From: Mermis nigrescens
Taxonomy: Eukaryota > Nematoda > Enoplea > Mermithida > Mermithidae
Assembly (NCBI GenBank): GCA_036768485.1
Contig: JAVLUZ010000154.1
Coordinates: 23,532,685-23,596,684 of the forward strand
Reading direction: 5' to 3'
Length of the DNA: 64,000 nucleotides
Part shown: one piece after another, positions 11,449-23,940 of the stretch
Layout: each line of letters starts with the position of its first letter
Numbering within the stretch: the first letter of the stretch is position 1
The notes under the pieces: generated by a model
Databases searched by the model: none
Told to the model about the DNA's origin: nothing
The model's input: the letters and a program-made list of their open reading frames with translations, nothing else
Position numbers and translations under genes: made by a program

Positions 11449-12250
11449 CAAAGAAAAATGCTCTGATGGAACAAAAAAAATTGATATAGTTGTAATTGTA
11501 AATTATTAAACATTTAAAAGGAGGGGACTAGGAAAAGTCTACCTAAAGTCGCAAAATCTGTTAAAAATCACACTTTCTCTAAGCAACGCAAAAAATCGAA
11601 GTACCTATATTCTGCGGCTTCGAACAAAGTGCCTTTTTTAATTAATGTTCAAAGTTTCAGATAAGAGTGTATAAACGAAATCTATAATGTTTACTTTTTT
11701 TACATTGCGGGCAAGTAGCAACGCTGACTAGCTTCGTATCTTGATTGATTAAAAACTAAGTGGTATTATATTTAAAGTTGTTTTATTTTGTTATCAGCAT
11801 TATAGCAAGCAAAGCAGGGGCCGATTAATTAGTGCACACAATCGTTACTGGAATGCTACTGTACTTACATTTAGTCTGTTTTAAGTCAACTTACGCGTTT
11901 CCTACTGTTTTAAACAATAATTTCTTCAGTTGTCTTGGATGCATCGATGTTTGTTATTTCATTCAATTGGCTTAGAAAGACTGTTAGTTTACTCAGTATC
12001 ATTTCCCATAGGTACTGCATAGCTAACGTGCTGCTTTTTCAATCATTTTTATGGTTAAAGATTTATTTTAATCTCTTGGCCGCAGAAAATACTTCGATTT
12101 TTGCGTTGCTTGGAGAAAGTGTGATTTTTATCAGATTTTGCGACTTTAGATAGCTTTTTCCTAGTCCCCTCCTTTTACATTCTTAACAATCCACAATTTC
12201 AAGTATATTTATCTTTTTTGTTCCATCGGAGCATTTTTCTTTGCTAGTAC
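11447..12250. repeat. R1 head: 0.8-kb foldback with arms of about 170 bases
   Basis: The left arm runs from AAAGAAAAATGCTC through AAAAGGAGGGGACTAGG, GTCGCAAAATCTG and AGCAACGCAAAAAATCG. The right arm is its inverse and ends GCATTTTTCTTTGCTAGTAC. A hairpin-forming module found at one end of every R1 copy. Confidence 0.8.
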
Positions 12251-13765
12251 CCTACTTTTAATTAGCATGATTCGAGTACATCAGTCAGTAAACACATACA
12301 GTAACACGCCACAATAATGATAGCAGTCCAAGAAAGCGGAAGTCAATATTGTTCTTAACATCTGCATTATCCTTTTTAAACAAGACAACCTTACATTATT
12401 TAAACAGATCAAAGTTTTTCAGCATAAATTTTACGCAAATATCAAGTGTAAGGAACACTAACGCTTAGATTTGGAAGTAAAATAAATTTGTAGTATAAAC
12501 TACATATGAACAACAAATGAATAGTGCAAACTTTACACAACTACTAGGTGTAGAGAAAACTAGCAGTCAGATTCCCAATTCTGATTTTACGTAGAACATT
12601 TTTAAAAAAATTGAACTTCCGCAAGGCTCTAGAACTAAAGTTAATATGCAGTGTAAACTTTACACAACCACAGTGTGTAAAGAAAATTCCAGTCGGATTC
12701 GTAATTCTGATATTACTGTTATATTACGATCAACATTTTATGAAAAAATTAAGTCAACACAATGGACCGAGGACAAATAAATATCAGATGTAAACCACTT
12801 TACAATACTGTTGAGTACAAACAAACTGGCGTATCACATTTGGTTTCTGTTTAGTCTTTAGACTTGATATTATGTCCAGACTCATAATCCAGAATTTGGC
12901 AGAAAAAACAAGGCAGAAACACGTTAAACTCCCCCATTTTTTTGACTTTACATTTTACGGAAAAAGCTAAATATTGATGTAAACAAACGCAATTTGCTGT
13001 GACGCGTACCCCTTAGAAAGTACTTTGTCTTTATCTTATTCGATCTCGCCGAACTTTTGATCAAAGAAAGTGGCAAACAAAAAAAATGGACAAACCTGTA
13101 TTTTCCATTGTCCACCACATTCTAAACTTTAAAAATCTGAACCTAACGCCTCATTGAGTGTAAATAAATTCGGTTCGTGCCAGTTTGTAGCCCTTTGATT
13201 GTAGTACGTTTGTATGTGCCAAACTTATGTTTCGCATAATATTTGATATGATTTACCAATCAAAATACGAAAAAAAAACCAGTTTTTTCACCCATTTTAC
13301 ACCTCAGACTTTGAACTTTACACCCCTCATAAATAACACAATATTACGTTTTTTTAACGCGGCTTGCTTTAATGTGTAGCCCTTAGAAATTACCTTATTT
13401 CTATTTTATTCAATTCATCCAAACTCATAACCGAAAATGTTGGCAGAGAAATCTCGGACATAATCTGTTTTTTACTCATCCACTAGAGTGTAAAGTTAAA
13501 ACCTCTGTTACTAACTGCGTATTAATTGTAGAAAAGTTTGCTGGTAAGCACAAGATAGCCTTGATCCGTAGTACATTTCTGTCAGGAAAAACTTCTTTAA
13601 ACTCATAACCGGAGTTGTTGTTGGCAGACATAAACAAGTCGAAAACTCGACTAGAATGTGTCTTTTTACCCATAGATTTTCGCACTGTTTACACTCCCAT
13701 TCGAGAACTAAGGCGAAATTCAGAAAACAAAAAGTGTCAGCTGCAGAACATAAATAGATGAATAA

Positions 13766-14056
13766 GTCAAATGAAGTGCATGCTTTTGCCAAAAGAATTG
13801 AATAAATGAAAAAGTCAGCACTCAGAAGATTCGAACCCGTCAAATGAAGTGCATGGTTTTGCCAAAAAATTAAAAAAATGAAAAAAGTCAGCACTCAGAA
13901 GATTCGAACCCGTCAAATGAAGTGCATGGTTTTGCCAAAAGAATTAAAAAAATAAAAAAGTCAGCACTCAGAAGATTCGAAGCCGTCAAATGAAGTGCAT
14001 GGCTATGCCAAAAGAATTAAAAAATGAAAAAACGTCATAACTCAGAAGATTCGAAC
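13766..14056. repeat. Tandem repeat, unit about 71 bp, four copies
   Basis: Units contain TCAGCACTCAGAAGATTCG, GTCAAATGAAGTGCATGG and TTTTGCCAAAAGAATTAAAA. Each unit carries GATTCGAACCC, the complement of a Pol III B-box-like string. Present only in the left arm of the foldback. Confidence 0.75.
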
Positions 14057-14118
14057 CCATTAGTCTTTTTCTGAATCTGCATGCGAGGACGGATGCGTAA
14101 GCCACTGCGCCAACTCGA
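14038..14118 (-). ncRNA. tRNA-like Pol III promoter (SINE-like head)
   Basis: On the minus strand a box-A-like TGGCGCAGTGG is followed about 50 bases later by a box-B-like GGTTCGAATCT. Acceptor and anticodon stems do not pair properly, so this is not a functional tRNA. It most likely descends from a tRNA-derived SINE and probably seeded the adjoining 71-bp tandem array. Confidence 0.35.
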
Positions 14119-15272
14119 CATATCGGCAGATTTTAATACTTAGTTAATAATTGGAAAATATTCATCATTCTACTAAATTTTAAGAATAGTGCATTTATGA
14201 TAATAAAAGTAATTATTCATTAAAGACGAGTCAAAAACCTCTTAAATAAGAAAAGTCAGATCAAACAATATGCAATACGAAGTTATCTATCGGCATTAGA
14301 AAATAGATTTAGGTTAAATTCAAAGTTCACCTCTCCATATCTCAACAAACACTGGCTGTATGAAAGTTTAAAGGTCAGATTCGTTATTCTGATCTTACGG
14401 AGAACATTTTCTAAAAAGACTTATCATCAACGATGCTCTGGACGGAAAAATTTCTTAAGTGTAAAGTTTACACCTGCACTAATAACGCAATATTGGTTGT
14501 AGAGAAAAAAATAAATTTTGCCGTGTAGCGCTTAGGACGAGGCACATTTTAAAGAAAATTACCACGTTCTGTCTACTAAGTAGAGAATATGGCAAGAAAA
14601 AAATTTTTTTGTCCCAGACTCTTCATAATAAACCACCTCTAAATTTGAAAATATTACTTTTTCGGAAAAAATTAAAAACACTTCCCTAGATTTTATAACT
14701 GTCTACCTTTTAAAACCAATCAGACTGCATAGAATGTAAAAATGAGTTAGATATGCTTCTGCACATGAAAACAGTAAAAAACAGTCTACTTTAGACAATA
14801 TTTCGTTAAAAGAGAAAAAAAATTGTTATTCGAGATTTTGTGACCCTCTACATTATAAAAACAATTGGACTGCTCAAAAACCAAAATTGAGTTAGATAAG
14901 CTGAAAACAAGCAAAGAGTAAAAAACCCGTATACTTTACATTTTTATGCAACAACCATTGAGTGTAAAGAAATTTTAAGGTCAGATTCGTAATCTACAGC
15001 TCGGGGGCAACATTTTAAAAAATCGACCCTCCGCAAATTATTTGATTTTTTGATTTACACTTTACACACTCATTGCTAACTCGGTATTGAGTGTAAACAA
15101 AAAAAGATGGGCATCGAATTTTTTAATTATCCATCGATTAAAGATAACCGCACCTCCCAGATGTGTGCCGTTATAGCTGTGAGGGGGGACACAAATTTCG
15201 CACTCGCTGTGAAAAACATATAAGAAAAATGGATGACCATGCATATTTTAGGTAGCGCTATCGCGCAACCTA

Positions 15273-15387
<115 letters not shown>

Positions 15388-17784
15388 TAGCGCGTACCTA
15401 TAATATACTTGGGTACCCCTAACACCTGTGCACCCCCCTACAGCTATAACGGGACACTTCTGGAAGGTGCGGTTTTTTTAAAAGAAAGATAATAAAAAAT
15501 TCGCTGCCCGTGTTTTTTTGTTTTTCTTGAAACTCAAAACTGACTGTGTAAAGAAGGTGTAAAGTTTTTGTGTAACGTTATAACATAGGACAAATTTTGG
15601 GACCTTTTTGTCACGGCATGTGGACAACTGAGTATTGATGACTCAAACAATTGAACAGCAAAGGATTATAGAGGGATGAATTCTACAGAACAACATTTTT
15701 TTGTTTTTTGAAATTCGCATTAGTTCTCGAATGGCAGTGTAAAGAGTGCGAAAATCTGGGGGTGAAAAAGCACTTTTTGGTCGAGTTTTCAACCTGCTTA
15801 TGTCTGATACTAACTCCGGTTATGAGTTTTTTAAAATGTTTTCTGACAGAAATGTAGAGCGGATCAAGGGCTACATTCTGCATATAAGCAAAGTCTTCTA
15901 CGCTCTATGGTGAGTTAGATCTTGGGGTTTAAAGTTTACACTCTGGTGGATGGTGTAAAAAACGGATTTTAAGTAAGATTTCTCTGCCAAATTTTTCCGC
16001 TTATGAGTCAGTGTAAATTGAAGACAGCATTAATAAAGTGCCTCTCAGGGGCTACACATCGCAGCAAACCGCATTTAAAAAAACGCAATATTGAGTTATT
16101 TATGGGGGTGTAAAGTTCGAAATCAGAGGTAAAAAATGGGCGAAAAAACACGTTTTTTCCGAAGTTTGATTAATAAATCATACCAAATAATTTTTGCAAC
16201 AGAATTTTGGCACACAGGAATGTACTACGATTTAAAAGCTACAAATTGTACCAAACCGAATTTCTTTAAACTCAATGGGGAGTTCGGTACGGAATTTTAA
16301 AGTTTACAGTGTTCTAAATGATGGAAAATACGTTTTTGTTGCGTTTTTTGTTCGCCACTTTCTCCGTCCAGAAGTCGGGATAAGTCCAATAGAATAAAAA
16401 TAAAGTGCTTTATATCGGGTGCATGTCAAAGCAAATTGTCTATACATTAATATTTAGCGAGTGTAAAGTCAAAAATTTGGTGTTTAAAATGCGTTTCTGT
16501 CTTGTTTTTTCTGCCTGCTTCTCCGGTTACGAGTCAGGGACACGTTTATCAAGTCTAGAAATGGACCAGGAACCAAATTTGATATGCCAGTCTGGCGCAT
16601 ATGTTTACACTCTACAGTGTTGTAAAGTGGTTTACACCTATTGTTAGTTTGCCCATAGAACATTATGGAGACTTAATTTTTTTCATAAATATTAATCGTA
16701 ATATCGGAACAATATCAAAATTACGAATCTGACCAAAATCTTCTTTACACTAGGTGTTTACATGAAGTTTACACTACATATGTATTTATCTTCGTTTTTG
16801 AGCATTCCAGAAACCTAATTTTTTCCTGGAGTCTAGAAATTTTCAAAGAATCAAATGTGAGACGTCACGTAGGCGCGTTTGTTTACATCCAACAGTGATG
16901 TAAAGTAGTTTACACTCATTGTTTATTTGTCCTCAGACCATTGTAGACATGCAATTTTTTCATAAATGTTGGTAATAATATCCGAGTAATATCAGATTTA
17001 CAAATCGAAATAAAATCCTCTTTACACTAGGCGGTTGTGTAAAGTTTACACTGCATGTTAGCCTTTGTTCTAGAGCATTGCAAAAACCGAAATTTTTTCC
17101 TGAGATCTAAAAATTTACAGGGAATGAAATATAGGACGTCAGCTGGGCGCGTTTGTTTACACTCAACAGTGATGTAAAGTGGTTTACATCTGTGTCTATT
17201 TGTCCTTAAACCGTTATGGAGATGTAATTTTTTCATGAATGTTGATCGTAATATCCGAGTAATATCGAATTTACAAATCCGACTAAAATCTTCTTTACAC
17301 TCGTTGCTAGTTTAAAGTTTACACTATATAATAAGCTCCATTCTAGAGCCTCACGGTAACTTATTTTTTCCCTAAAGTCGTAAAATATATATGGAAACAG
17401 ATGTGATACGTCTGCTAGGGGCGCATGAAGAGTAGTGTAAATTGATTAACACCTAATGTTAATTTGTTCTTAGAACATTATAGAGGTTTCGTTTCTTAAT
17501 AAATGCTGATCGTTATATCAGAGCAATATCGAAATTATTAATTCCACTAAAATTCTTTACACTCTTGTGTAAAGTTTAAAATGTAAATTAAGTTTAGCTC
17601 TAGAAAGTTTTGGAAGCATTTTTCTTTACAGGATGTTCTACGTAACATAAGAATTACTAATCAGAATGTTTGTTTCTTCTACAACTAGTAGTTTTGTAAA
17701 GTTTAAACCATTCAATTATTAGAAGAACCGCACAGTAAATGAAATCTAGTATTGTATTTCCAAATCTTGCTAATTAAAAGTAGG

Positions 17785-18392
17785 GTACTAGCAAAGAAAA
17801 ATGCTCCGATGGAACAAAAAAGGGGAATATACTTGGGATTGAGAATTATCGAGGATGTAAAAGGAGGGGACTAGGAAAAATCTCCTATGTTATATGCCAA
17901 AAATCGCAAAATATGTTAAAAACCAGACTTTCTCTAAACAATGCAAAAAATCGAAGTATATTCTGCGGCCTCCCAATAGAAATAAACTATTTACTAAAAA
18001 ATTGATTGAAAAAAGCAGCGAATTAGCAATGCAGTAGCTAAGCGAATTGAATGAAATAGTACATATCGATGCATTCAAGACAATCGATGATATTGTTGGT
18101 TCAAAGCAGTAAGGAAACACGGAAGCTGACGTGCAACAGACCTTATGTAGATACTCTTTTACACATGTCTACAACAATTGTTTACTAAACTTTTACATTT
18201 TTCAAAGGCCGCAGAATATACTTAGATTTTTTGCATTGTTTAGAGAAAGTCTGGTTTTTAACATATTTTGCGATTTTTGGCATATAACATAGGGAGATTT
18301 TTCCTAGTCCCCTCCTTTTACATCCTCGATAATTCTCAATCCCAAGTATATTCCCCTTTTTTGTTCCATCGGAGCATTTTTCTTTGCTAGTA
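17785..18392. repeat. R1 head, right-hand copy
   Basis: Begins GTACTAGCAAAGAAAAATGC and ends GCATTTTTCTTTGCTAGTA. The internal arms are inverted copies of each other. It joins a TA tract on its outer side, in mirror image to the head at 11447-12250. Confidence 0.8.
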
Positions 18393-18779
18393 TATATATA
18401 TATACCTACTTCACATGCTTTGTTATTATTGAATAATTAATTTTTTGTTCGTTTATTCACGTATTTCGTTGATTATTTGTCGGTTTTTTATAATTCCATT
18501 CACAATCTATTTGTTATACCAATCTACCAATCTCTACCCCAACTATAGTCCGTCTAATTTAACTTTGAGGTTTTTGAACAAATGTAAAGTGCCTACTAAA
18601 GTGTTTTAAACTATGAGTATAGTTATGATATTCTGCAATATATCGAACTAGTTGAGCTGCCTCGGCGTTGCCCGGGCTGAACTTAGGCCTGATAGCTATA
18701 TGGAATTAATATGTCTCTTGTATTTTTTATTTTTCAAGACTTCTGATGTTTTTGGGATATTTCTAAAAATTGTTGGTAC

Positions 18780-19160
18780 AAACCATATTTTTATTTTTTG
18801 GATTTTTTTAAAATGTCTTTTGTCAACCATTTTTTTGATCAAATCCATATTTTTGACGTTACAGAATGGTTTTGAAAATTGTTTAGCCATAATCATATTT
18901 TTGATGTTCTGGGGTGTTCTGGAAATTTTTTAATAAAACCCATATTGTTGATGTTTTGGGATGTTCTGGAAAATTTTTTTCGTCAAACCATATTTTTGAT
19001 GTCTTAGGATGTTTTGGAAAATTTTTTTCAATCAAAACCATATTTTTGATGTTTTGGGATGTTTTGGAAAATTTTTTTCGTCAAACCATATTTTTATGTT
19101 TTAGGATGTTTTGAAAATTTTTTCGGTCAGACCATATTTTTGATGTTTTAAAAATTTTTT
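18780..19160. repeat. Minisatellite, unit about 45-60 bp, about eight copies
   Basis: Units contain AACCATATTTTTGATGTTTT, GGGATGTTTTGG and AAAATTTTTTTCGTC. Confidence 0.85.
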
Positions 19161-19204
19161 GTTTGTTGTAGCAAAGGGTGTCATATATCACGTGATATGT
19201 TATA

Positions 19205-19605
19205 GCTGATGGTATCTCTATCTTATATCACTGCATGTTAGTGGCACAGAACAGGGTATTTATACCAAACCTATCTTATAGCATTGCCTATCTCGTAGCA
19301 CAGGGTATCTTATATCCCATACTATCTTATAACATTGCCTATCTTGCAGCTCGGGGTATCTTATATCACTTCCTATCTTATAGCATTGCCTATCTTGTAG
19401 CACGGGGTATCTTTTATAACGTTCTATCTTTATAGCATTGCCTATCTTGTAGCACGGGGTGTCTTATATCACGTCCTATCTTATAGTATTGCCTATCCTG
19501 TAGCACAGAGTATCTTATATCACGTCCTATCTTATAGCATTGCTTATCTTGTTACGCGTAGCACTTCACACCATGCCTATCTTATCAAATTGCCTATGTT
19601 ATAGC
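19205..19605. repeat. Minisatellite, unit about 49 bp, about seven copies
   Basis: Units contain TATCTTATAGCATTGCC, TATCTTGTAGCACGGGG and TATCTTATATCACGTCC. Confidence 0.85.
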
Positions 19606-19789
19606 ATCATTTGGTTAAACCCGTATTTTGATGTTTCACAGTGCCGACCAATGCTATAACATATAACAATGTACACGTAGTGTCGCCAGGCATGCTCCTC
19701 TTTGGCCGGGAGTATCAATATACGCAAACAGTACTAGACTAATTTTTAAAAATAATGGCAAAAAATCGGCCATCTTCCGAAAATCCCGT

Positions 19790-20000
19790 GGAGGCTTATA
19801 GCACTGGGGGCCAAACCCTGCTCCCTCCCCCTGCCCAGGGCCAATGGGTGCGTTTATCGAAATTTCAAGATCGTTACGGCTCCTTCCCCATTGGACCGAC
19901 CTCGGCCCCAAAATATCCAGCCCACCAAATTTCATTGGGCCGGAGCCAACCCGGCACAAACATGCGAACTTATACATACAAACAAACAAACTTTCAAAAA
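19790..20000 (+). repeat. GC-rich segment ending like a LINE/SINE tail
   Basis: Contains CCCACCAAATTTCATTGGGC, CCAACCCGGCACAAACATGC and an ATACATACAAACAAAC end. This style resembles 3' tails of RTE-like LINEs or SINEs. No protein similarity recognised. Confidence 0.3.
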
Positions 20001-20459
20001 TATATAGTAGATTACGCTAAGACGCTTCTTAATTCCAAACCGCAATGATGCATCAAAACGTTAAATACCATTTGTAGCCTGATTCATGCGGATTAAATTT
20101 AAAAAAAACCGCAAAGTTAAATGCAGCAGACTACAGCTTTATTTATGCTGTTCCTGATAAGATCGACAGTTTTATTAAATACGTAGCGTATGAGCGAAAA
20201 ATTAAAAATCGGTTATTTTTTAACTTCGTGAAACTCCTTAGTATAATAAGTTTCGTAATTAGTAATTGATTTAAATATTTGATTAATTGTATTTAATTGT
20301 TTCGTAATCAATTTATGATTAATTTATCGATTAACTATCAAATAATAAACAGAGCACGTAACGTATTATTATTTCTAACACCGGTTAACGAAAAACAAAC
20401 ACAAAACAAAATAATACGCACTCAATCATAAGAATCGAAAAATGCAAATAATTCGCTAC

Positions 20460-20737
20460 TCCGTCGTTTCGTTTAAATTTCGGGTTCGGCCTCCGATGAT
20501 TTCTGTGTCCAAATCGACTCATTTCTTTATTTATGGCGCTTAAATGGCTGCCACCGTCCATTGGGTTCGGAATTTCGCTATTAAACGCATTAGCGTACTT
20601 GTCGGAATATGGCACCTGATTACGCAGCGAAGATCTATCGACAGAGCCGGAATTTTGGGCGAAAGTTGGAAAAATGATCGATTCGTACGAATTTTGAGTA
20701 TGAAACATGCAATTTGGCATCAGAGTCGTCGTTGTGT
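20460..20737 (-). CDS. Candidate coding exon, unknown protein
   Basis: Open for 92 codons between an AAAAG acceptor (20739-20738) and a possible GGA^GTAGCG donor (20459). The translation is polar and not repetitive: segments YESIIFPTFAQNSGSV, SSLRNQVPYSDKYANAF and RFGHRNHRRPNPKFKRND. Base composition is closer to the linkin exons than to the AT-rich surroundings. No family recognised, no neighbouring exon found, and the frame continues past both proposed borders, so this is tentative. Confidence 0.35.
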
Positions 20738-20929
20738 CTTTTAGCACGCGAAAAATTATATTCCAAGCTTGAAGGCCACATTGAGTAACGACGCTGTGTT
20801 GCACACAATTTGTGAAATAATTTAGTTGCCTCAAGAAATAAACGAAAAAATGAACCCGAAGGATCAATTTTGAGGGCATAAATTAATCTATTGCACAAAT
20901 AAGCTGCTGATAAGCCCATATAATAAGAC

Positions 20930-21010
20930 AGGATATAAGATTAAGATTATTTATGATTAAGATTATATAAGATTATCATGTAAGATTATTAGGATTATTT
21001 AGGATTTATA
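20930..21010. repeat. Degenerate GATTA tandem repeat
   Basis: Repeated TTAAGATTATTTATGATTAA and TAAGATTATTAGGATTATTT strings. Confidence 0.6.
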
Positions 21011-21014
21011 GTGT

Positions 21015-22210
21015 TATTTTAGATTACATAAGCTTACATGAGCAAAAAGCTCCGTACATGAAAAGTATGGTTTCCAGTGAGATTCTGTATAACTCTAAGC
21101 GATAGCAAACTTTCACCTTATCAATTTAGTAAAATCACAAACCACAGAATAATCAAGAAAAACAATTGATTTTTTAACAGAATAATGAGACTCCGTTTTA
21201 TCATTTGGAGTCCAAAGAACAAAAAGTTTAAAATAAGCAACTCTTTCAAGTGCGTGGAGGAAATGAATATATATTACACGTATTAACGTGGGGGTTTGAA
21301 CCAGACATGACAGAGGGAAAAGTTTAAAATTTATTTGGGGGGCGAAATTAAGGCCAAAATTGGACACAACCCTGCTTCACAAAGTGTCTACAATCATCTT
21401 CAAAATTAAGATTGAGGTAAGTATCTCTACTGTTTCAGCATGCAAAATAAGTTTCATCCTCCTTTTGCCTCAAAAAAACAAAGCTCCGTCTCTCAGCTCC
21501 CAGATTGGCCAAGCTGTTCACCTTTGGTTTGAACCATAGAACCTACCAGAATCCTGACCAGATGAGTACTGGGAGGTCTAGGGGGGTCTAGACCTCCCTA
21601 TGGATAAAAAATGGAAAATTTAGGGGGAAAATGAGGCAAAATGAAGGCCAAAAACGGATGAAATTTGAAAATGTTCTTCAAAAGTGCTTCGAGTTGATCA
21701 GAGACTGTGTAATAACTCAGTTTTAACGCTATTTTAGCGCTTATACCAAATTTCGAGATCATTTTAACACAGAAAAAGCCCGACTTTTGACCCCCTCCGC
21801 ATCGGCTGATCCCCCCTCAGATAGGCCATTCTGTGTATCTATGCTCCTAACCAAATTTGCTGCATCCTCAGATTATATTTTTCGCAGTTTTAAATGTCAT
21901 CACTTCCAAGAATTTGCTGAATGCGTCGAAAAATGCAGTTTTTTGCCCTTGCGTATCTTCCACCTTTATCTTCTTTGGCATGACCATAGATTGAAAATTT
22001 TAAAAACGCATAAGAGCATTTGATGTTGATTAGAAAATCCCAATCATTTTCTGTTCGGAGGAGTTTAATGGATATCGATCCCGTGCTAGGACGCCGTCCT
22101 AGCCAGGATAAAATGTAAGCAGTCTCAATCAACATAGCAAATATTGATATCATTTTTAGATTACATAAGCTAACATAAGCAAAAAGCTCCGTACATGAAA
22201 GAGCTCTTTC
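21015..22210. repeat. Pair of direct repeats flanking about 1.1 kb
   Basis: TAGATTACATAAGC(T/-)TACAT, then GCAAAAAGCTCCGTACATGA, occurs near 21024-21070 and again near 22155-22200. The sequence between includes an R3 copy; no gene seen. Confidence 0.5.
21585..21845 (+). repeat. R3 repeat copy
   Basis: Fullest copy in the window: AAAATGAGGCAAAATGAAGG, AACGCTATTTTAGCGCTTAT, the GACCCCCTCC block and a terminal TGTATCTATGC. Non-coding. Confidence 0.6.
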
Positions 22211-23940
22211 CGAATATGCTTGTCATTTTTCGCTAAAGTAACTTTGTGAGAAGTTATAACTTAAAAACTGCTACTATACTTAAGCATAGGCATGAGGTGG
22301 ACATGCATAAAATAAATACAAATAGTATATTTTAGTTGACTAAAATATCATTTTAGGACTGCAGTAACTAATAAAAAAGTAGAAGCTCACCAATCTTGTA
22401 CTAATCATTGACCAAAACTTTTTCTTGTAATTCAAGTTTTTACGTGATAATCATGAAAATATGCTAGTTTTTAGGATTTATAATTTTATTTACTAGCTTG
22501 AACATTTCAAATGATGTAACTAGGGCTAAAATGAGGTTAGACAAAGTTTTGTAGTCATACAAAACATACAACAAAAAATCACACAAAAAAGTGATTGGCC
22601 AGGACGCCGTATTAGTTCACGGGAGGGTTTACAACTAAAAACAAAATACAATGAAATCTGAATCATTTGATTTTCGATGTTTACGGAGAATACAGAATTT
22701 TCTGAACATAAATAAAAAGACATTGGAAATAAATTGAAAACTCTGAAATCGAACTTTGGAAGTGTTTCCCATGGCTCATCCCTAACCTTTGTTCGCGTAA
22801 TTCGAAGGAAATCTTCCAAATGTTAGAGCTTAGAGCAGATAGCCAGGCAATGATAGATATACTTCATTATAGCATGAGAACTCAAATTTATGTACTGTTA
22901 AGTCAAAAATTGAAAAATTCCTTAAACGGCCCTTCTTGTGAATTACTTTTAAAACGACAGGATTTGTCAGGCTTATATCAAGGTCGTATGAAACGAATGA
23001 CACGAGTGAGAAAATACATTTCCATCTCTATTTGCGACATTTTTCGGCTTTTGATTCTGCCACTATCGTTAATTAGAGATTTTATCGGATTGTGGATATC
23101 ACGTAAGCATATAAAATATTAAAATCCTACATTTTTTATTTTAATGGGCAAAATAAGTAGGAAATTCGCGACCGAAAGACTAGCTTGTGACTTGCTAAAT
23201 AAGAACTAAGTGGCCATTTACTTGCAAGTTTGACTCATTTTCAGACTGACGCTTATTGACGAGTCTTGATTCAATTTAATTATTTCAGACATCGTGGTTT
23301 CGTGACAGTGCTTTATCCTCGGAATCGCGTCAAGCTTTGCCAAACATTCTGCATTTTCCATGAAGGCTGAAAAGCATTCTAATCTTGAAACTAAACACGA
23401 AAAATTCAAGCGATTTTTTCGAACCCTTTTCGATCATTTCTGGGACGAATCGTGACAGGAGAATTAAAGCTATTTGAACGGTTATGCATGATCAAGGGGG
23501 TTTCTCCACCCCTCCCCTCAGAAATGTTTCCAACTTCTTCCCAGAATTCGACGTTTTCCAAAAGTTTCCGAAAAATTCGTAGCTAAGGTGTTGTTTTAAG
23601 CATATTTAGCTATTTATTTGCTCAAAGTGTCAAGTTTTCTGCGCTTCGCGCTATACTAGTCATTTTTTAACATATTATCTTCAGACTCTTCGACTTTTTT
23701 GATTTTTCGAAATTTTCTATGTTTTTATGCTTTAGAAAGAATGAACATCGTCAGAAACACGGAAAAACGAGGTTTTTTCAACATAGGCAAGTTTTCTTAC
23801 TTTCACGTCCATCGTTACACAAATATCCATAGGATACTTCGACGAGATTCAAAACTGTGTTGCTGGGGCACTGAACCCTTGCTTGTCTCACACAATATTC
23901 GAATTGATAGACCACTCTAAAAGAAGGTAAGATACGTATG
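22210..23940. other. Non-coding stretch
   Basis: No convincing exon. A TGCGCTTCGCGCTA hairpin string near 23639 marks a fragment of a small transposon. A 100-codon plus-strand frame at 22820-23122 has no recognisable features. Confidence 0.4.

Larger units (their letters stand above)
18544..20135 (+). mobile_element. R15 transposon split by minisatellites
   Basis: Left part (18544-18665) matches 34730-34860: TATAGTCCGTCTAATTTAAC, AAAGTGCCTACTAAAGTG, GATATTCTGCAATATATCGA. Right part (20035-20135) matches the other end: GATGCATCAAAACG, TTTGTAGCCTGATTC, CCGCAAAGTTAAATG. Between them lie about 1.4 kb of unrelated repeats. Confidence 0.6.

Noticed and set aside
11312..11509. Open frame with an alternating Ile-Tyr tract
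   Set aside because: It is produced by the (TA)n tract and the R1 end.
13766..14056. CRISPR-like array
   Set aside because: Repeats are contiguous tandem units without unique spacers, in a eukaryotic genome.
22820..23122. 100-codon plus-strand open frame
   Set aside because: No recognisable motif, AT-driven composition and no splice context. Likely chance.
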